DNA of 37,508 bases from Sediminispirochaeta sp. (GTDB lineage: Bacteria > Spirochaetota > Spirochaetia > B11-G9): positions 1 through 37,508 of the forward strand of contig JANTFL010000013.1 in NCBI GenBank assembly GCA_024763455.1, read 5' to 3'. How positions within the stretch are numbered: the stretch's first letter is position 1; the number at the start of each line of letters is the position of its first letter. Made by a program: the position numbers and the translations under genes. Under the pieces are notes generated by a model that saw nothing but the letters and a program-made list of their open reading frames with translations, did no database searches and had not been told where the DNA came from. Positions 1 to 8,563 of the stretch are shown here, one piece after another.

Positions 1-341
1 TCAAGACCGTTCTTGCGGACTCCGACAGCATATCTACGCTGATTTTCGATGAGATAGATACTGGTATCGGCGGTGAAATAGGCCTCGCTGTCGGGGACTA
101 TCTTTCCAGGTTGGGCGGCAGTAAGCAAATTCTTTGCATAACACACCTTGCCTCGATTGCTGTTCGTGCCGATAATCACATAAAAGTGGATAAAGTTGTG
201 CAGGACGGGAGAACTTTTACAGAAATAAAGGTTATTACCGGTGAAGACAGGGTAACAGAGATAGCAAGAATGCTTTCCGGAGATACAGCTGGCGCTGCTT
301 CAGTAGAACATGCCCGGGAGCTGCTGAAAAAATACAGTTAA
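1..341 (+). CDS. recN: DNA repair protein RecN, C-terminal end (partial)
   Basis: The open frame runs in from the left edge (first whole codon at base 3) and gives the last 112 residues of RecN, the SMC-like ATPase of double-strand-break repair. The fragment contains the Walker B segment IFDEIDTGIGGE, then the ITHLASIA segment, which in ABC/SMC ATPases carries the switch histidine (ITH), and ends with the usual RecN tail (RVTEIARMLSG, then AREL). The Walker A region and coiled coils lie outside the window. It ends 21 bases before the next gene on the same strand, so both are probably co-transcribed. A recN gene followed by a small unknown protein and an M23-type protein is, from memory, also found in Treponema. 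Confidence 0.93.
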   Translation, partial: KTVLADSDSISTLIFDEIDTGIGGEIGLAVGDYLSRLGGSKQILCITHLASIAVRADNHIKVDKVVQDGRTFTEIKVITGEDRVTEIARMLSGDTAGAASVEHARELLKKYS

Positions 342-362
342 CCGGTTTACAAACGGGAGAGA

Positions 363-1181
363 GTGTTGGGAAAAATAAGCAGTGCAGCGAAAACGATTTA
401 TGCAGAGAGGATAAAGGAATACAAGGCTATAATTGATTCCATTATTGCAAATGAGAAGAAAGTTCTACTTGATATAAATAAGAATCCTGAAGGAGCAGGC
501 TATCTCAATATTGCCCTTGCTGATGAAACTCTCAATATAGTTTCCTACTATATTCTTATGAACAAGGTATCTACCGAACTTCTGGGGTTGAAGAATGAAG
601 AGCTCCTCAACAAAGCCAGAAAAGCCTGTTACAAATCCATTATCTATCTTGAGAAGGTTGTCTCGGATGCCATTGATCTTCCTTTTTCCGAATATGAGGA
701 GAAGTTGGAAAAGATTACTGATTTTTCTGATGAAGGGAGATGGACTCTTGTTCAGAAACTCGGGTTCTCAATTGATTCGGTTAAAAATGGGTACGGTGAA
801 AACACTAAGTGGAAATGGGCTTTTGTAGAACTTGAGGGAAGATACGGAACAATCGCAAAAAATATACTGGATTTGAAAAAGGTTCTTGCGGGAATGGACC
901 CCCGGGTGGAGGGGTACGAAATAAGGACAACACATATCCGTCTTGTTAAGAGTCTGCTCCAGCAGGCAGCTGACCGGTACCGGGAGAAGTATGAACTGTC
1001 AACAAATAGGTTTGATGACTTTAAGCTTGCGATAAAGTATTTATCCGCCTTGAGAAGAATCTATATGGTAATGGGTGAGACCAACGAGAGTGAATTAGTC
1101 AAAAAAAAGATAGATATCTGGAAATCCAAGATGGAGAGCGATCAAAACCGTAAAGAATCTGCAGCCAAGAGACGGCGATAG
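363..1181 (+). CDS. Hypothetical protein, 272 aa, spirochaetal type
   Basis: I do not recognise this family. The GTG start at 363 is preceded by GGGAG (about 354-358) at normal spacing, and the frame gives a soluble protein without signal peptide or obvious membrane segment. It looks largely helical, with many Lys/Glu residues and a basic tail (KESAAKRRR). Aromatic residues cluster in the centre (around WKWAFVELEGRYG). Such a composition would fit a helical-repeat or scaffold protein, but that is inference. It lies between recN and an exported propeller-like protein with short gaps, so it is probably part of that operon. Codon use resembles its neighbours, which argues against recent transfer. 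Confidence 0.75.
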   Translation: MLGKISSAAKTIYAERIKEYKAIIDSIIANEKKVLLDINKNPEGAGYLNIALADETLNIVSYYILMNKVSTELLGLKNEELLNKARKACYKSIIYLEKVVSDAIDLPFSEYEEKLEKITDFSDEGRWTLVQKLGFSIDSVKNGYGENTKWKWAFVELEGRYGTIAKNILDLKKVLAGMDPRVEGYEIRTTHIRLVKSLLQQAADRYREKYELSTNRFDDFKLAIKYLSALRRIYMVMGETNESELVKKKIDIWKSKMESDQNRKESAAKRRR

Positions 1182-1197
1182 AAAGGAACTATGCAGC

Positions 1198-2241
1198 ATG
1201 AGCATGTACAAAATATCTTTTCTTCTCATTTTAGCCTATGTAGTACTTATAGGGAGACCAGTTGAACAGGAGTATTCTCTGGAACCCGGATGGATTTCAG
1301 ACCTGAGTACAGAGGAATATGTAACCGCTCCTGCCTCTGGTGAAGTTCCCTTTACCTTCTCGGATCATTTCGGGTATTTCTCCCCGGATAACGCTGTTAT
1401 GCTGCATGATAAAGTTCTTTATGGTATTGCTTTGGATGAAAAAGGGTTTATTAATTATTCCAGTATAAATGCTGCGTTGGTTCTCCAGTCTCCTGATGGA
1501 ATGGTGTATGGACGGCTGGATGATGCGGGTTACCCCTTTTTTATCGGCAGCAGAAGATTTCTTCTGAATAGTGACGGAACCGCTCTGTCTGAGATGAATC
1601 CGGATGGAGAGATCCTGTGGACCAATCGATTCAGTTCTATGATAACTGATGTTTCAGCGTCCCTTACCTCGTTGGTGGTAGGGACTTTGAACAGCGGGAT
1701 CCGGATGCTGGATACATCGGGGAAGGAGACTTTTTCCTATAAACCGGAGTTCAGCAGGACAAATACTGTCTATGGAACTGCTCTGAGCAGCGACGACTCA
1801 AGTATTCTTGTTATCAGCGGTCTTGACCCGCAGAAAGTTCTGCTGTTTACAAAAAAGAATTCCGGCTATCGGATAGTATTCTCTATGGACCTGGAACATG
1901 AGTACCGCTTCCAAAGACAATGTGGGTTCTCTGTTGATGGTAATTTCGCCTACTTTGACTATGGCAGTTATCTTTTTCTTCTAAACACAGTCCGGAGGGA
2001 GGTCAAGGAATTCCCTGTTGGAGGAACGCTTCAACGGGTAGTTATCGCCGGTCTGAATGATCTTGTTTACACTTCTGCAGAGACCGGTGATGTGATCCGT
2101 TTCTCAGGATTTGACCTCGATGGGGACCAGATATTCAGGTATACATCCCGGGGCAGGGATTCTTTTCTGGATAAAGACGCATCGGGACTTTACGCTGGTG
2201 CCGGTGATTATCTCTTTAAATTGAAAAAGGTGAAAAGGTAG
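1198..2241 (+). CDS. Exported protein with beta-propeller (PQQ/WD40-like) repeats
   Basis: The 347-residue product begins with a hydrophobic stretch (ISFLLILAYVVLIG) that would act as a signal peptide or signal anchor. The rest is rich in short beta-type repeats with Gly, Asp and aromatic residues, for example LNSDGTALSEMNPDGEILW and FSVDGNFAYFDYGSYLFLL. These resemble PQQ- or YVTN-type propeller blades as in BamB-like and other periplasmic proteins. No catalytic motif is visible. AAGGA about 10 bases upstream supports the start at 1198; the ATG at 1204 is an alternative. The stop is followed after one base by the M23-fold gene, suggesting the two exported products are made together. A scaffold or binding role in the envelope is inference. 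Confidence 0.7.
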   Translation: MSMYKISFLLILAYVVLIGRPVEQEYSLEPGWISDLSTEEYVTAPASGEVPFTFSDHFGYFSPDNAVMLHDKVLYGIALDEKGFINYSSINAALVLQSPDGMVYGRLDDAGYPFFIGSRRFLLNSDGTALSEMNPDGEILWTNRFSSMITDVSASLTSLVVGTLNSGIRMLDTSGKETFSYKPEFSRTNTVYGTALSSDDSSILVISGLDPQKVLLFTKKNSGYRIVFSMDLEHEYRFQRQCGFSVDGNFAYFDYGSYLFLLNTVRREVKEFPVGGTLQRVVIAGLNDLVYTSAETGDVIRFSGFDLDGDQIFRYTSRGRDSFLDKDASGLYAGAGDYLFKLKKVKR

Positions 2242-2242
2242 A

Positions 2243-3115
2243 ATGAAAAAAACATTTTTTACTCTATTTCTTTCAATTTCAGTGTTTTCCGGGTTTGCTT
2301 TTCAATGGCCGGTATCGGATCCCGTACTTGTAACTTCTTTTGGAGAAAGCAGATTCGGTGATTTCTCAAAAGGGATAGAGCTTCAAAGTGGATCTGAAGA
2401 TGTATACCCCATAGATCAGGGAGAGGTTGTCTTTTACCGATCCGGGGAAACAGGAGGAGAAATACCTTCTCCTTTGGGGAACTTTGCTGTCATTCAACAC
2501 GAAAGAGGGATATATTCCATCTATGCTCATCTTGATAAAGTATATGTACCTGACTACAAATTTACTGAAAAAAACAGACTTGGTACCATAGGATCAACGG
2601 GCCTGAGTACCGGGAAATCTCTATTCCTGATTCTTCTTGACGGGGAGTTCGAGCAATATATAAATCCGCTCCTTTCACTGCCCCCTATGCTTGATTTAAA
2701 GAAGCCGCGTATTGGACCAGTATACTTTATTGCCGAAAATAAACAGGGCAATCAAAAAAATGAGGCAAAGGGAGATTTAACCCTTAAGAGCGGGGTTTAC
2801 AGTATCCAGGTAGAAATTAAGGATTTCAATGATAATGCAGGAAATTACAGTCCAACGGCACCGTTCAGTATATCTCTCTACCTCAACGGTGAGAACAGAA
2901 AGAATATAAAGTTTGAATCACTCAAGCTCGAGACTGGAAATATGGTTTTGCAGAATTCCGGAGAGAGTACGTATGATACACTCTATTCGTCCCCGTGGGT
3001 ATACAAGATTGGTAATTTTGATCTTTCTCCCGGGGATACCAGGATTGAACTAGCGGTTAAGGACTTTGAAGGAAATGAAACTTCCCGGATCCTGAAAATT
3101 ACGGTAGTGGAGTAG
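2243..3115 (+). CDS. M23 (LytM)-fold exported protein, probably catalytically inactive
   Basis: The 290-residue product has a clear signal peptide (MKKTFFTLFLSISVFSGFAF, cleavage near residue 20). Residues about 24-148 follow the LytM/M23 peptidase fold: SFG, then FSKGIEL, a YAHL segment and GSTGLSTGKSLFL. Active M23 enzymes bind zinc through HxxxD, where Ser42 and Glu46 stand here, and through the last HxH motif, where Ser126 and Phe128 stand here. Only His96 in YAHL remains. It therefore probably acts as a non-catalytic LytM domain, as EnvC and NlpD do when they activate amidases. Residues about 165-290 look like an Ig-like beta domain. It directly follows the propeller-like gene and may share its function. 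The fold call is firm; the role is inferred. Confidence 0.8.
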   Translation: MKKTFFTLFLSISVFSGFAFQWPVSDPVLVTSFGESRFGDFSKGIELQSGSEDVYPIDQGEVVFYRSGETGGEIPSPLGNFAVIQHERGIYSIYAHLDKVYVPDYKFTEKNRLGTIGSTGLSTGKSLFLILLDGEFEQYINPLLSLPPMLDLKKPRIGPVYFIAENKQGNQKNEAKGDLTLKSGVYSIQVEIKDFNDNAGNYSPTAPFSISLYLNGENRKNIKFESLKLETGNMVLQNSGESTYDTLYSSPWVYKIGNFDLSPGDTRIELAVKDFEGNETSRILKITVVE

Positions 3116-3121
3116 TAGGTG

Positions 3122-3970
3122 ATGAAAACATTTTCAAAAGATCCTTCTGAGAAGAACTATAACTATTCACCCTGTCCTGTATGCGGTAGCAGCAAACGGA
3201 AATTAAAGTGGGATCTGGATAGCTATGCATTCTACAAGTGCCTCGACTGTTCACTTTTATATCAGTACCCCAGGCCAGACCAGGAAGAACTAACGGCCAG
3301 ATACGATAACGAATATTTCGATTATGAGATAGAAAATGAAGAAAAGTTTTTATCCCTTATGAAGAAAAGCCTGGAGGATATTGGATTAAGGGATAGGGTA
3401 AAAGGACTCCGGTCTGTTTCACCCACCTTTTTGGATGTAGGCTGTGCAACGGGAGTCCTTCTCGAGAATATGCAGAATGAGGGGTGGAACGTAAAAGGGG
3501 TTGAGGTCTGTGCAGAGTCTGCTGATTATGGCAGATCCAAACGTGGTATAGATATAATCAATAGTCCCTTTGAGAAGGCTTCTTTTGCATCTGAATCGTT
3601 TTCTGTGATCCACTCCTCCCATTTTGTCGAACATATTATTGATCCGGTATTGTTTTTTAATGAGGCCTACAGGGTTCTTCGGCCCGGGGGATTCCTTGTT
3701 ACTACAACCCCCAACGCCGCCGGTTTTCAGCCCCTTGTGTACGGCAGCCGGTGGCGTTCAGCAATTGCGGACCATATGAATCTTTTTTCGTTGAAAGGTT
3801 TAAAAACCATTATTAAAGATTCCGGTTTTACGCTTATCACCTGGAAAACATGGGGGGGGATCCCCGCCGGAGAAGCTCCCTTGTTTATAAAGAGTCCGGT
3901 TGACCGGCTCTGCAAAGCTTTGGGGATCGGCGATGTTATGGTGGTCCTTGCTCAAAAACCTCCTGTCTGA
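3122..3970 (+). CDS. Class I SAM-dependent methyltransferase with N-terminal Cys4 motif
   Basis: The N-terminus carries CPVC (Cys18, Cys21) and CLDC (Cys40, Cys43), a zinc-ribbon-like pair common in methyltransferases of the Methyltransf_23 type that act on sugars or small molecules. Next comes SAM-binding motif I (FLDVGCATG), an acidic residue at the end of the following strand (VKGVEV), and the late motif YRVLRPGGFLVTTTPN. The substrate cannot be told from sequence. I chose ATG 3122; a GTG at 3119 would add one residue, and GGAG at 3109-3112 could serve either. It begins seven bases after the M23-fold gene and its stop lies one base from the stop of the convergent GH57 gene. Confidence 0.88.
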   Translation: MKTFSKDPSEKNYNYSPCPVCGSSKRKLKWDLDSYAFYKCLDCSLLYQYPRPDQEELTARYDNEYFDYEIENEEKFLSLMKKSLEDIGLRDRVKGLRSVSPTFLDVGCATGVLLENMQNEGWNVKGVEVCAESADYGRSKRGIDIINSPFEKASFASESFSVIHSSHFVEHIIDPVLFFNEAYRVLRPGGFLVTTTPNAAGFQPLVYGSRWRSAIADHMNLFSLKGLKTIIKDSGFTLITWKTWGGIPAGEAPLFIKSPVDRLCKALGIGDVMVVLAQKPPV

Positions 3971-3971
3971 G

Positions 3972-6098
3972 TCAGCTCCCGGTATATATTCCCATTATAT
4001 GGCAGAGTTCCATGGTCTGCCGGTAAAAAGATCCTGTTGAGATTCCCCTTTTTCTTATTGTTTTAAGGTTTCTCATGAGAATATTCTGAGGAATCGTCCT
4101 GTCAAATTCGATAGTAAATTGGTTTGACAGACTGACCATCTCCCTGATTACAGAATAAACGGATTCCGGTATTGCAGCTTCCCTGTCCTCCAGATTCTCT
4201 CTCAGTAGTGTTGAAATAAGCGTTATGGTATTTCCGCTTATGGATTCCGGTACAGGAATAGCAAGAAAACTGCAGAGCTTGAAAATAAAAACTATTTCTA
4301 CCGGGGTGTATTTACCGATTTGTGATTCTATACATTCAAAGAGCCCCGTTCTTATTTCAACAGGAATATCTATTAATTTTTTTAAGACAATTCTGTGAGA
4401 CTCGATATTTAAAGTAATTTCTTTAGCTCCGATAACCGGGAGAGATATCGTAAAGGGAAAGAGTTCCGTCGTTCTTGTATTTATAACCTTTGCAGAAAAT
4501 GAATTGTTGTTCTTTTTCAGCTCTTGAAGTCTGAAAATTCCGTATGTATCAACCTTTTTAGTACGATTGGTGCAAAAGTAAAGTGCTGCTTCGAACCCTT
4601 CCGGGAATTTTGCCTCTATGGATTCAAAAAGTTCTTTCCCTGTCCCTTTTCCGGGAATGTTGCTTTCTGCTTTGCTGAGGATTTGTAAAAATGTGTGTTT
4701 TACACTCTTAGGGAGTCTATCTTTATATATCCGCAGTGCTTCACTGCTGTACCGCATATCCTGCAGGGGTTCAAGGCCCGATACATCGGCAAAAAACCAT
4801 CCGCAGGAGGTAAACATGTAGAGTCTGTTCACCTGTCCTTCCAGAAGGGATAGTGCCTTTACGGTTCCCTCTTCAGATGGTTCGGACAGTATTTCCTGCG
4901 CATAATCCGCAGGTGTTACAGTGCCGTTAAGGACTCTCTCGTAACCAAACAGGGTTTTTTGAGGCGGGACTTTGGCAATTTTGCCCATTTCAACCTCAAA
5001 AGCCTTTAGCAATTCTCCACTAAGGAAATTGAAAGCGTCCCGTAGCGGAGTGCGCCACTTTTGATTCCACCCCGGTTCCCCTCCTGTAGTGCATCCACAG
5101 TCTTTGTACCATCTGGATACCCCGTGAAAACAGCTCCAGGAGGTTCCTTTGTTATCCTCTCCCCCTTTGAGTCTCACTTCTGAAAGAGGAGGGTGTTCCT
5201 CCAGAAAATGCCCGTAGTTCGTAAACTTCATTTTATCACCCTGTTCCACCAGTTTGGATAAGGCTGCCAGGCACATATCAGCGTAAGGCTCATGGTGTCC
5301 GTATATTTCACCGTCTGAGGCAGTATGGATAAGAGATCCGGGATGTTCCTCTGCCAGTTCAGTGAGGGTCTGATAAAATGTATCCGCATTACGAAGAAAG
5401 TGGTTGAAACTTATCCCTTCTGAAAGAAACTTATTATAAAAAAATACTGTGACCGATCCGGTTTTACCCTGCAGGATGTACGGTTCCCCCGAGATGTCAG
5501 TACCAGGTTTTACTTTGTTCCATGTTTTGTTTTCAGAAGACTGTGTACTATCAGCCTGTTCCGGAGATAGAATAATAAACTTTATACGGTACTCGACTAA
5601 AATATCTACAATATCCATGTTTATTGCAGCTTCAGGAAGCCAGAATCCTTCGGGATCCCTGCCGAAATGGCGTCTAAAGTTCTGTATTCCCCAAAAAATT
5701 TCCAGTTCCGCATCTTTCTTTGAGTCCAGAGGCAGAATAGTGTGGTTGAACCCCTGTGCAATTGCATTGCCATGACCGCCGTTTTTCTCTACACTTTTTC
5801 GGTCAGCTTCGAGAATCCTCTCGTATACATTTGGGGAAGACTCCTGCAGCCAGTCGATAAGAGTTGGTCCTATATTAAATGAAATAAACTCGTAATTGTT
5901 GACAATGTCTGTAATTAGTCCATTTTCATTCAGAACCCTTGATGCAGAATTGGCGCCATAACACTCTTTTGCAATTCGAGCGTTCCAGTCGTGGTAAGGT
6001 GCTGCAGAGCTCTGAAGAGGAATTAATCCCGTGGAAGGAATTTCTCTGGGGGGCTGATAAAAATGCCCGTGCAGAATCAAATAACTTTTCATTCTCAT
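3972..6098 (-). CDS. Glycoside hydrolase family 57 protein with DUF3536 domain
   Basis: This 708-residue protein opens with LILHGHFYQPPRE, the hallmark of DUF3536-type GH57 proteins. GH57 enzymes act on alpha-glucans. A catalytic-type glutamate is seen in GFWLPEAAI (Glu156) and an aspartate in ASDGEIYGHHEP (Asp262), so the active site looks intact. The C-terminal half (about 400-708) is the uncharacterised DUF3536 part. The frame is open back to a GTG at 6155, but that GTG has no ribosome site and the homology starts only at the LILHGHF segment. The ATG at 6098 has AGG seven bases before it, and a further in-frame ATG lies at 6092. It is divergent from the DUF4912 and branching-enzyme genes, pointing to a shared glucan-related task. 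The exact substrate is unknown. Confidence 0.87.
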   Translation of the reverse strand: MRMKSYLILHGHFYQPPREIPSTGLIPLQSSAAPYHDWNARIAKECYGANSASRVLNENGLITDIVNNYEFISFNIGPTLIDWLQESSPNVYERILEADRKSVEKNGGHGNAIAQGFNHTILPLDSKKDAELEIFWGIQNFRRHFGRDPEGFWLPEAAINMDIVDILVEYRIKFIILSPEQADSTQSSENKTWNKVKPGTDISGEPYILQGKTGSVTVFFYNKFLSEGISFNHFLRNADTFYQTLTELAEEHPGSLIHTASDGEIYGHHEPYADMCLAALSKLVEQGDKMKFTNYGHFLEEHPPLSEVRLKGGEDNKGTSWSCFHGVSRWYKDCGCTTGGEPGWNQKWRTPLRDAFNFLSGELLKAFEVEMGKIAKVPPQKTLFGYERVLNGTVTPADYAQEILSEPSEEGTVKALSLLEGQVNRLYMFTSCGWFFADVSGLEPLQDMRYSSEALRIYKDRLPKSVKHTFLQILSKAESNIPGKGTGKELFESIEAKFPEGFEAALYFCTNRTKKVDTYGIFRLQELKKNNNSFSAKVINTRTTELFPFTISLPVIGAKEITLNIESHRIVLKKLIDIPVEIRTGLFECIESQIGKYTPVEIVFIFKLCSFLAIPVPESISGNTITLISTLLRENLEDREAAIPESVYSVIREMVSLSNQFTIEFDRTIPQNILMRNLKTIRKRGISTGSFYRQTMELCHIMGIYTGS

Positions 6099-6146
6099 GA
6101 GTGTACCTATTTTCGCCAAAATGTAAATAGAAGGTTTTTTGCAGGG

Positions 6147-6176
6147 TTGACACACTGATTTGATTTAAGTAAGGAT
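6147..6176 (+). promoter_or_regulatory. Possible promoter for the DUF4912-GH57 pair
   Basis: An exact TTGACA lies at 6147-6152, about 50 bases before the start of the DUF4912 gene. The -10 position at 17-18 bases holds only a poor match (TAAGGAT, 6170-6176). On the other strand a TTGACT reads leftward at 6183-6178, so the two divergent transcripts may start from overlapping elements. This is a weak call based on the -35 sequence and on the location. Confidence 0.3.
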
Positions 6177-6202
6177 AAAGTCAACATCCATGTGGAGGCA
6201 TT

Positions 6203-6955
6203 ATGACCAAAGAACGGTTGCAGTCTCTTTCTACTGCAGTTTTGTACCAAATTGCCGAAAAAGAGGGATTCAGGCAGAATTCCGAACTACTTGAAAGGGA
6301 ATCTCTTATTGAATATATCCTTGAAGCAATGGCTGACAGCCGGATTGAGCGTGAAATTATCAATAACTCTGCCATGAAGCTGAAGAGCAGCAAGTATGAC
6401 GTTTTTCAGGATGAGGAGCTTGTCTCCAGGGAAAAGGAATTATTCCCGATTCCTGACAGGTATAACGAAACCAAGATTGTCCTTCTATTAAGGGATCCTC
6501 AGTGGGCGTTTGCGTATTGGGATATAAACGACCTTGAGAACGATGCACTGCAAAACGATATGTTCTTTGAGGGATATTTCCTGAGGGTTTACGAGCATTC
6601 TTCATCTGACTTCTCAGCTGATAATGTGGATACATACTTTGATATCCCTGTTTCCGAATCTGATAACCGGTGGTATATCAACCTGGTTAACGGAGGGAAA
6701 TGGTACTCAGTAGGGCTTTTTGCGGTTACTCATAATCGGGAAAAGCACATTGCTCAGTCAAACACCGTAAAGAGTCCAAAGGGTTACATTGTAGAGAATA
6801 AAGAAGAAATTTTAAATGACCCATTAAGAAAGAGCATCATACTTTCGAGCCTCTGGGATTATGAGGAAGAAGAGAATAATCCTATTCCCCAGAGAATAAT
6901 TGCAATCATGGACAATAATCAGCTCGATTTTAGTAAGTCTGTAATTGAGGAATAG
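6203..6955 (+). CDS. DUF4912 domain-containing protein
   Basis: The 250-residue product has an N-terminal helical segment (KERLQSLSTAVLYQIAEKEG) resembling the SAP/Rho-N fold that often precedes DUF4912. The DUF4912 domain covers about residues 85-235. Its hallmark is LLLRDPQWAFAYWDI, where an aromatic-rich strand suggests a carbohydrate-binding or beta-sandwich fold. No enzyme motif is seen and no signal peptide is present, so it is probably cytoplasmic. GTGGAGG at 6192-6198 sets the ATG start. It sits two bases before a GH57 branching-type enzyme and is divergent from a DUF3536/GH57 gene. DUF4912 proteins are, from general knowledge, often found next to such genes. A role in glucan binding or in controlling the neighbouring enzymes is inference. 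Confidence 0.85.
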   Translation: MTKERLQSLSTAVLYQIAEKEGFRQNSELLERESLIEYILEAMADSRIEREIINNSAMKLKSSKYDVFQDEELVSREKELFPIPDRYNETKIVLLLRDPQWAFAYWDINDLENDALQNDMFFEGYFLRVYEHSSSDFSADNVDTYFDIPVSESDNRWYINLVNGGKWYSVGLFAVTHNREKHIAQSNTVKSPKGYIVENKEEILNDPLRKSIILSSLWDYEEEENNPIPQRIIAIMDNNQLDFSKSVIEE

Positions 6956-6957
6956 GA

Positions 6958-8553
6958 ATGAATAAAGGTTACCTTAGTTTTATACTGCATGCACATCTTC
7001 CCTTTGTGAGACATCCTGAATACGAACGGTTTATGGAAGAGGATTGGCTCTTTGAAGCACTTTCTGAAACCTATTTACCACTTTTGCGGATGTTGAACAG
7101 CTTAAGTGAAGAGGGAATACCGTATAAACTGACCTTATCGATATCTCCCACACTTTCAGCCATGCTGACTGACGAACTCCTGTCAAACCGTTATATCAAA
7201 CATCTGGAAAGACTTATTGAGTTGGGTGAAAAGGAGGTCATCAGGGTAAAGAATGAACCTGAATTTCTGGATCTTGCCACTATGTATCTCTCTCTGTTTA
7301 AGCAGAATATGGAAGATTTTGTTGATCTCTACAGGAAGAATATCCTGTGGGGATTTAGAAATCTTGAGAAAGAGGGGCATCTTGAAGTAATTACAACCGC
7401 TTCAACTCATGCGTTCCTCCCCCTCTATACTGAGTTCCCACAGGCCATGGAAGCACAGATTCAAAGCGCAGTTATCTCTCATGGCAGGAATTTTGGAAAG
7501 AAGCCCAAGGGGTTCTGGCTCCCTGAGATGGGTTATGCTGCTGGAATTGATCAGGCTCTCAAGACAAACAACATTAAATATTTTTTTGCTGCCGCCCATG
7601 GAATAGTTCTTGCTGATACCAAGCCCAAGTATGGTGTTTTTGCACCATTGAAGCTTCCCTCCGGAACCTTTGCTTTTGGGCGGGACTTTGCGGCAGCGGA
7701 TGCGGTATGGTCTTCGGAAACAGGATATCCTTCTGATCCGGTATACAGGGAATTTTACAGAGATATCGGTTACGATCTTCCTCTGGATTATATAAAACCC
7801 TATATTTACGAACCGGATATCCGGGTAAATACCGGCTATAAGTATTATGCTGTAACCGGTGAAACCGACAAGGTCGTATATAACAGGTCTGAAGCTTTAA
7901 AGAAAGTAGATGAACATGCAGAGCATTTTCTTGAGCAGCGTCTTAAACAGATGAAGAAACTTGAGGAAGTCCCTGAGCTTGATCCGCTGTTTGTGGTACC
8001 TTTTGATGCTGAGCTTTTCGGCCACTGGTGGTTTGAGGGAGTAGATTGGCTGGAGCGTGTCATCCGAAAAGTTCACCGGGCAGGAAGTCCGATTACAACC
8101 ATTACCCCGGAACAGTACCTGAAGACTGAATTCCCACTTCAGACAGGAACCCCTGCTTTCTCCAGTTGGGGGAACAAGGGGTATGCAGAAGTATGGCTGG
8201 ATGGTAAGAACGATTGGATTTACCGCCATATACATAAGGCAATCGAGCGGATGTCTGAGCTTGTTCATCGTTTTCCCCAGGAGAATGGTTTGAAACTGCG
8301 GGTGCTGAATCAGGCAGCCAGGGAAGTGTTGCTCAGTATGTCATCAGACTGGCCCTTTATAATGAAAACTGGAACAACCGTTCCTTATGCAGAAAAGAGG
8401 ATCCGTGAGCATATTCACAACTTTAACTATATATATGATAACCTCTGCAGGAATACAGTGGATACAGCCTGGCTTACGGTAGTTGAAAAGAAGAACAATA
8501 TCTTTCCTGATATAGATTACCGGATTTTCGGGAAGAAGAACACCGGAAAATAA
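6958..8553 (+). CDS. GH57 1,4-alpha-glucan branching-type enzyme (DUF1957)
   Basis: The 531-residue length and motif set match GH57 branching enzymes, which transfer alpha-1,4-glucan segments to make alpha-1,6 branches in glycogen-like polymers. Visible motifs are ILHAHLPFVRHPEYE at the N-terminus, GFWLPEMGY with the nucleophile Glu190, and FDAELFGHWWFEG with the acid/base Asp350. The C-terminal helical domain (about 400-525) includes SSWGNKGYAEVWLDG and a Trp-rich WPF segment, as in the DUF1957 group. No signal peptide is present, so it acts in the cytoplasm. It starts two bases after the DUF4912 gene and is almost certainly co-transcribed. Some related enzymes act mainly as hydrolases, so the branching activity is likely but not certain. 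Confidence 0.88.
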   Translation: MNKGYLSFILHAHLPFVRHPEYERFMEEDWLFEALSETYLPLLRMLNSLSEEGIPYKLTLSISPTLSAMLTDELLSNRYIKHLERLIELGEKEVIRVKNEPEFLDLATMYLSLFKQNMEDFVDLYRKNILWGFRNLEKEGHLEVITTASTHAFLPLYTEFPQAMEAQIQSAVISHGRNFGKKPKGFWLPEMGYAAGIDQALKTNNIKYFFAAAHGIVLADTKPKYGVFAPLKLPSGTFAFGRDFAAADAVWSSETGYPSDPVYREFYRDIGYDLPLDYIKPYIYEPDIRVNTGYKYYAVTGETDKVVYNRSEALKKVDEHAEHFLEQRLKQMKKLEEVPELDPLFVVPFDAELFGHWWFEGVDWLERVIRKVHRAGSPITTITPEQYLKTEFPLQTGTPAFSSWGNKGYAEVWLDGKNDWIYRHIHKAIERMSELVHRFPQENGLKLRVLNQAAREVLLSMSSDWPFIMKTGTTVPYAEKRIREHIHNFNYIYDNLCRNTVDTAWLTVVEKKNNIFPDIDYRIFGKKNTGK

Positions 8554-8563
8554 TCTGCTGATT

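Noticed and set aside
6099..6155. Longer N-terminus of the DUF3536/GH57 protein from a GTG at 6155
   Set aside because: No ribosome site is present before it, and the extra residues precede the known family start at LILHGHF. ATG 6098 fits better.
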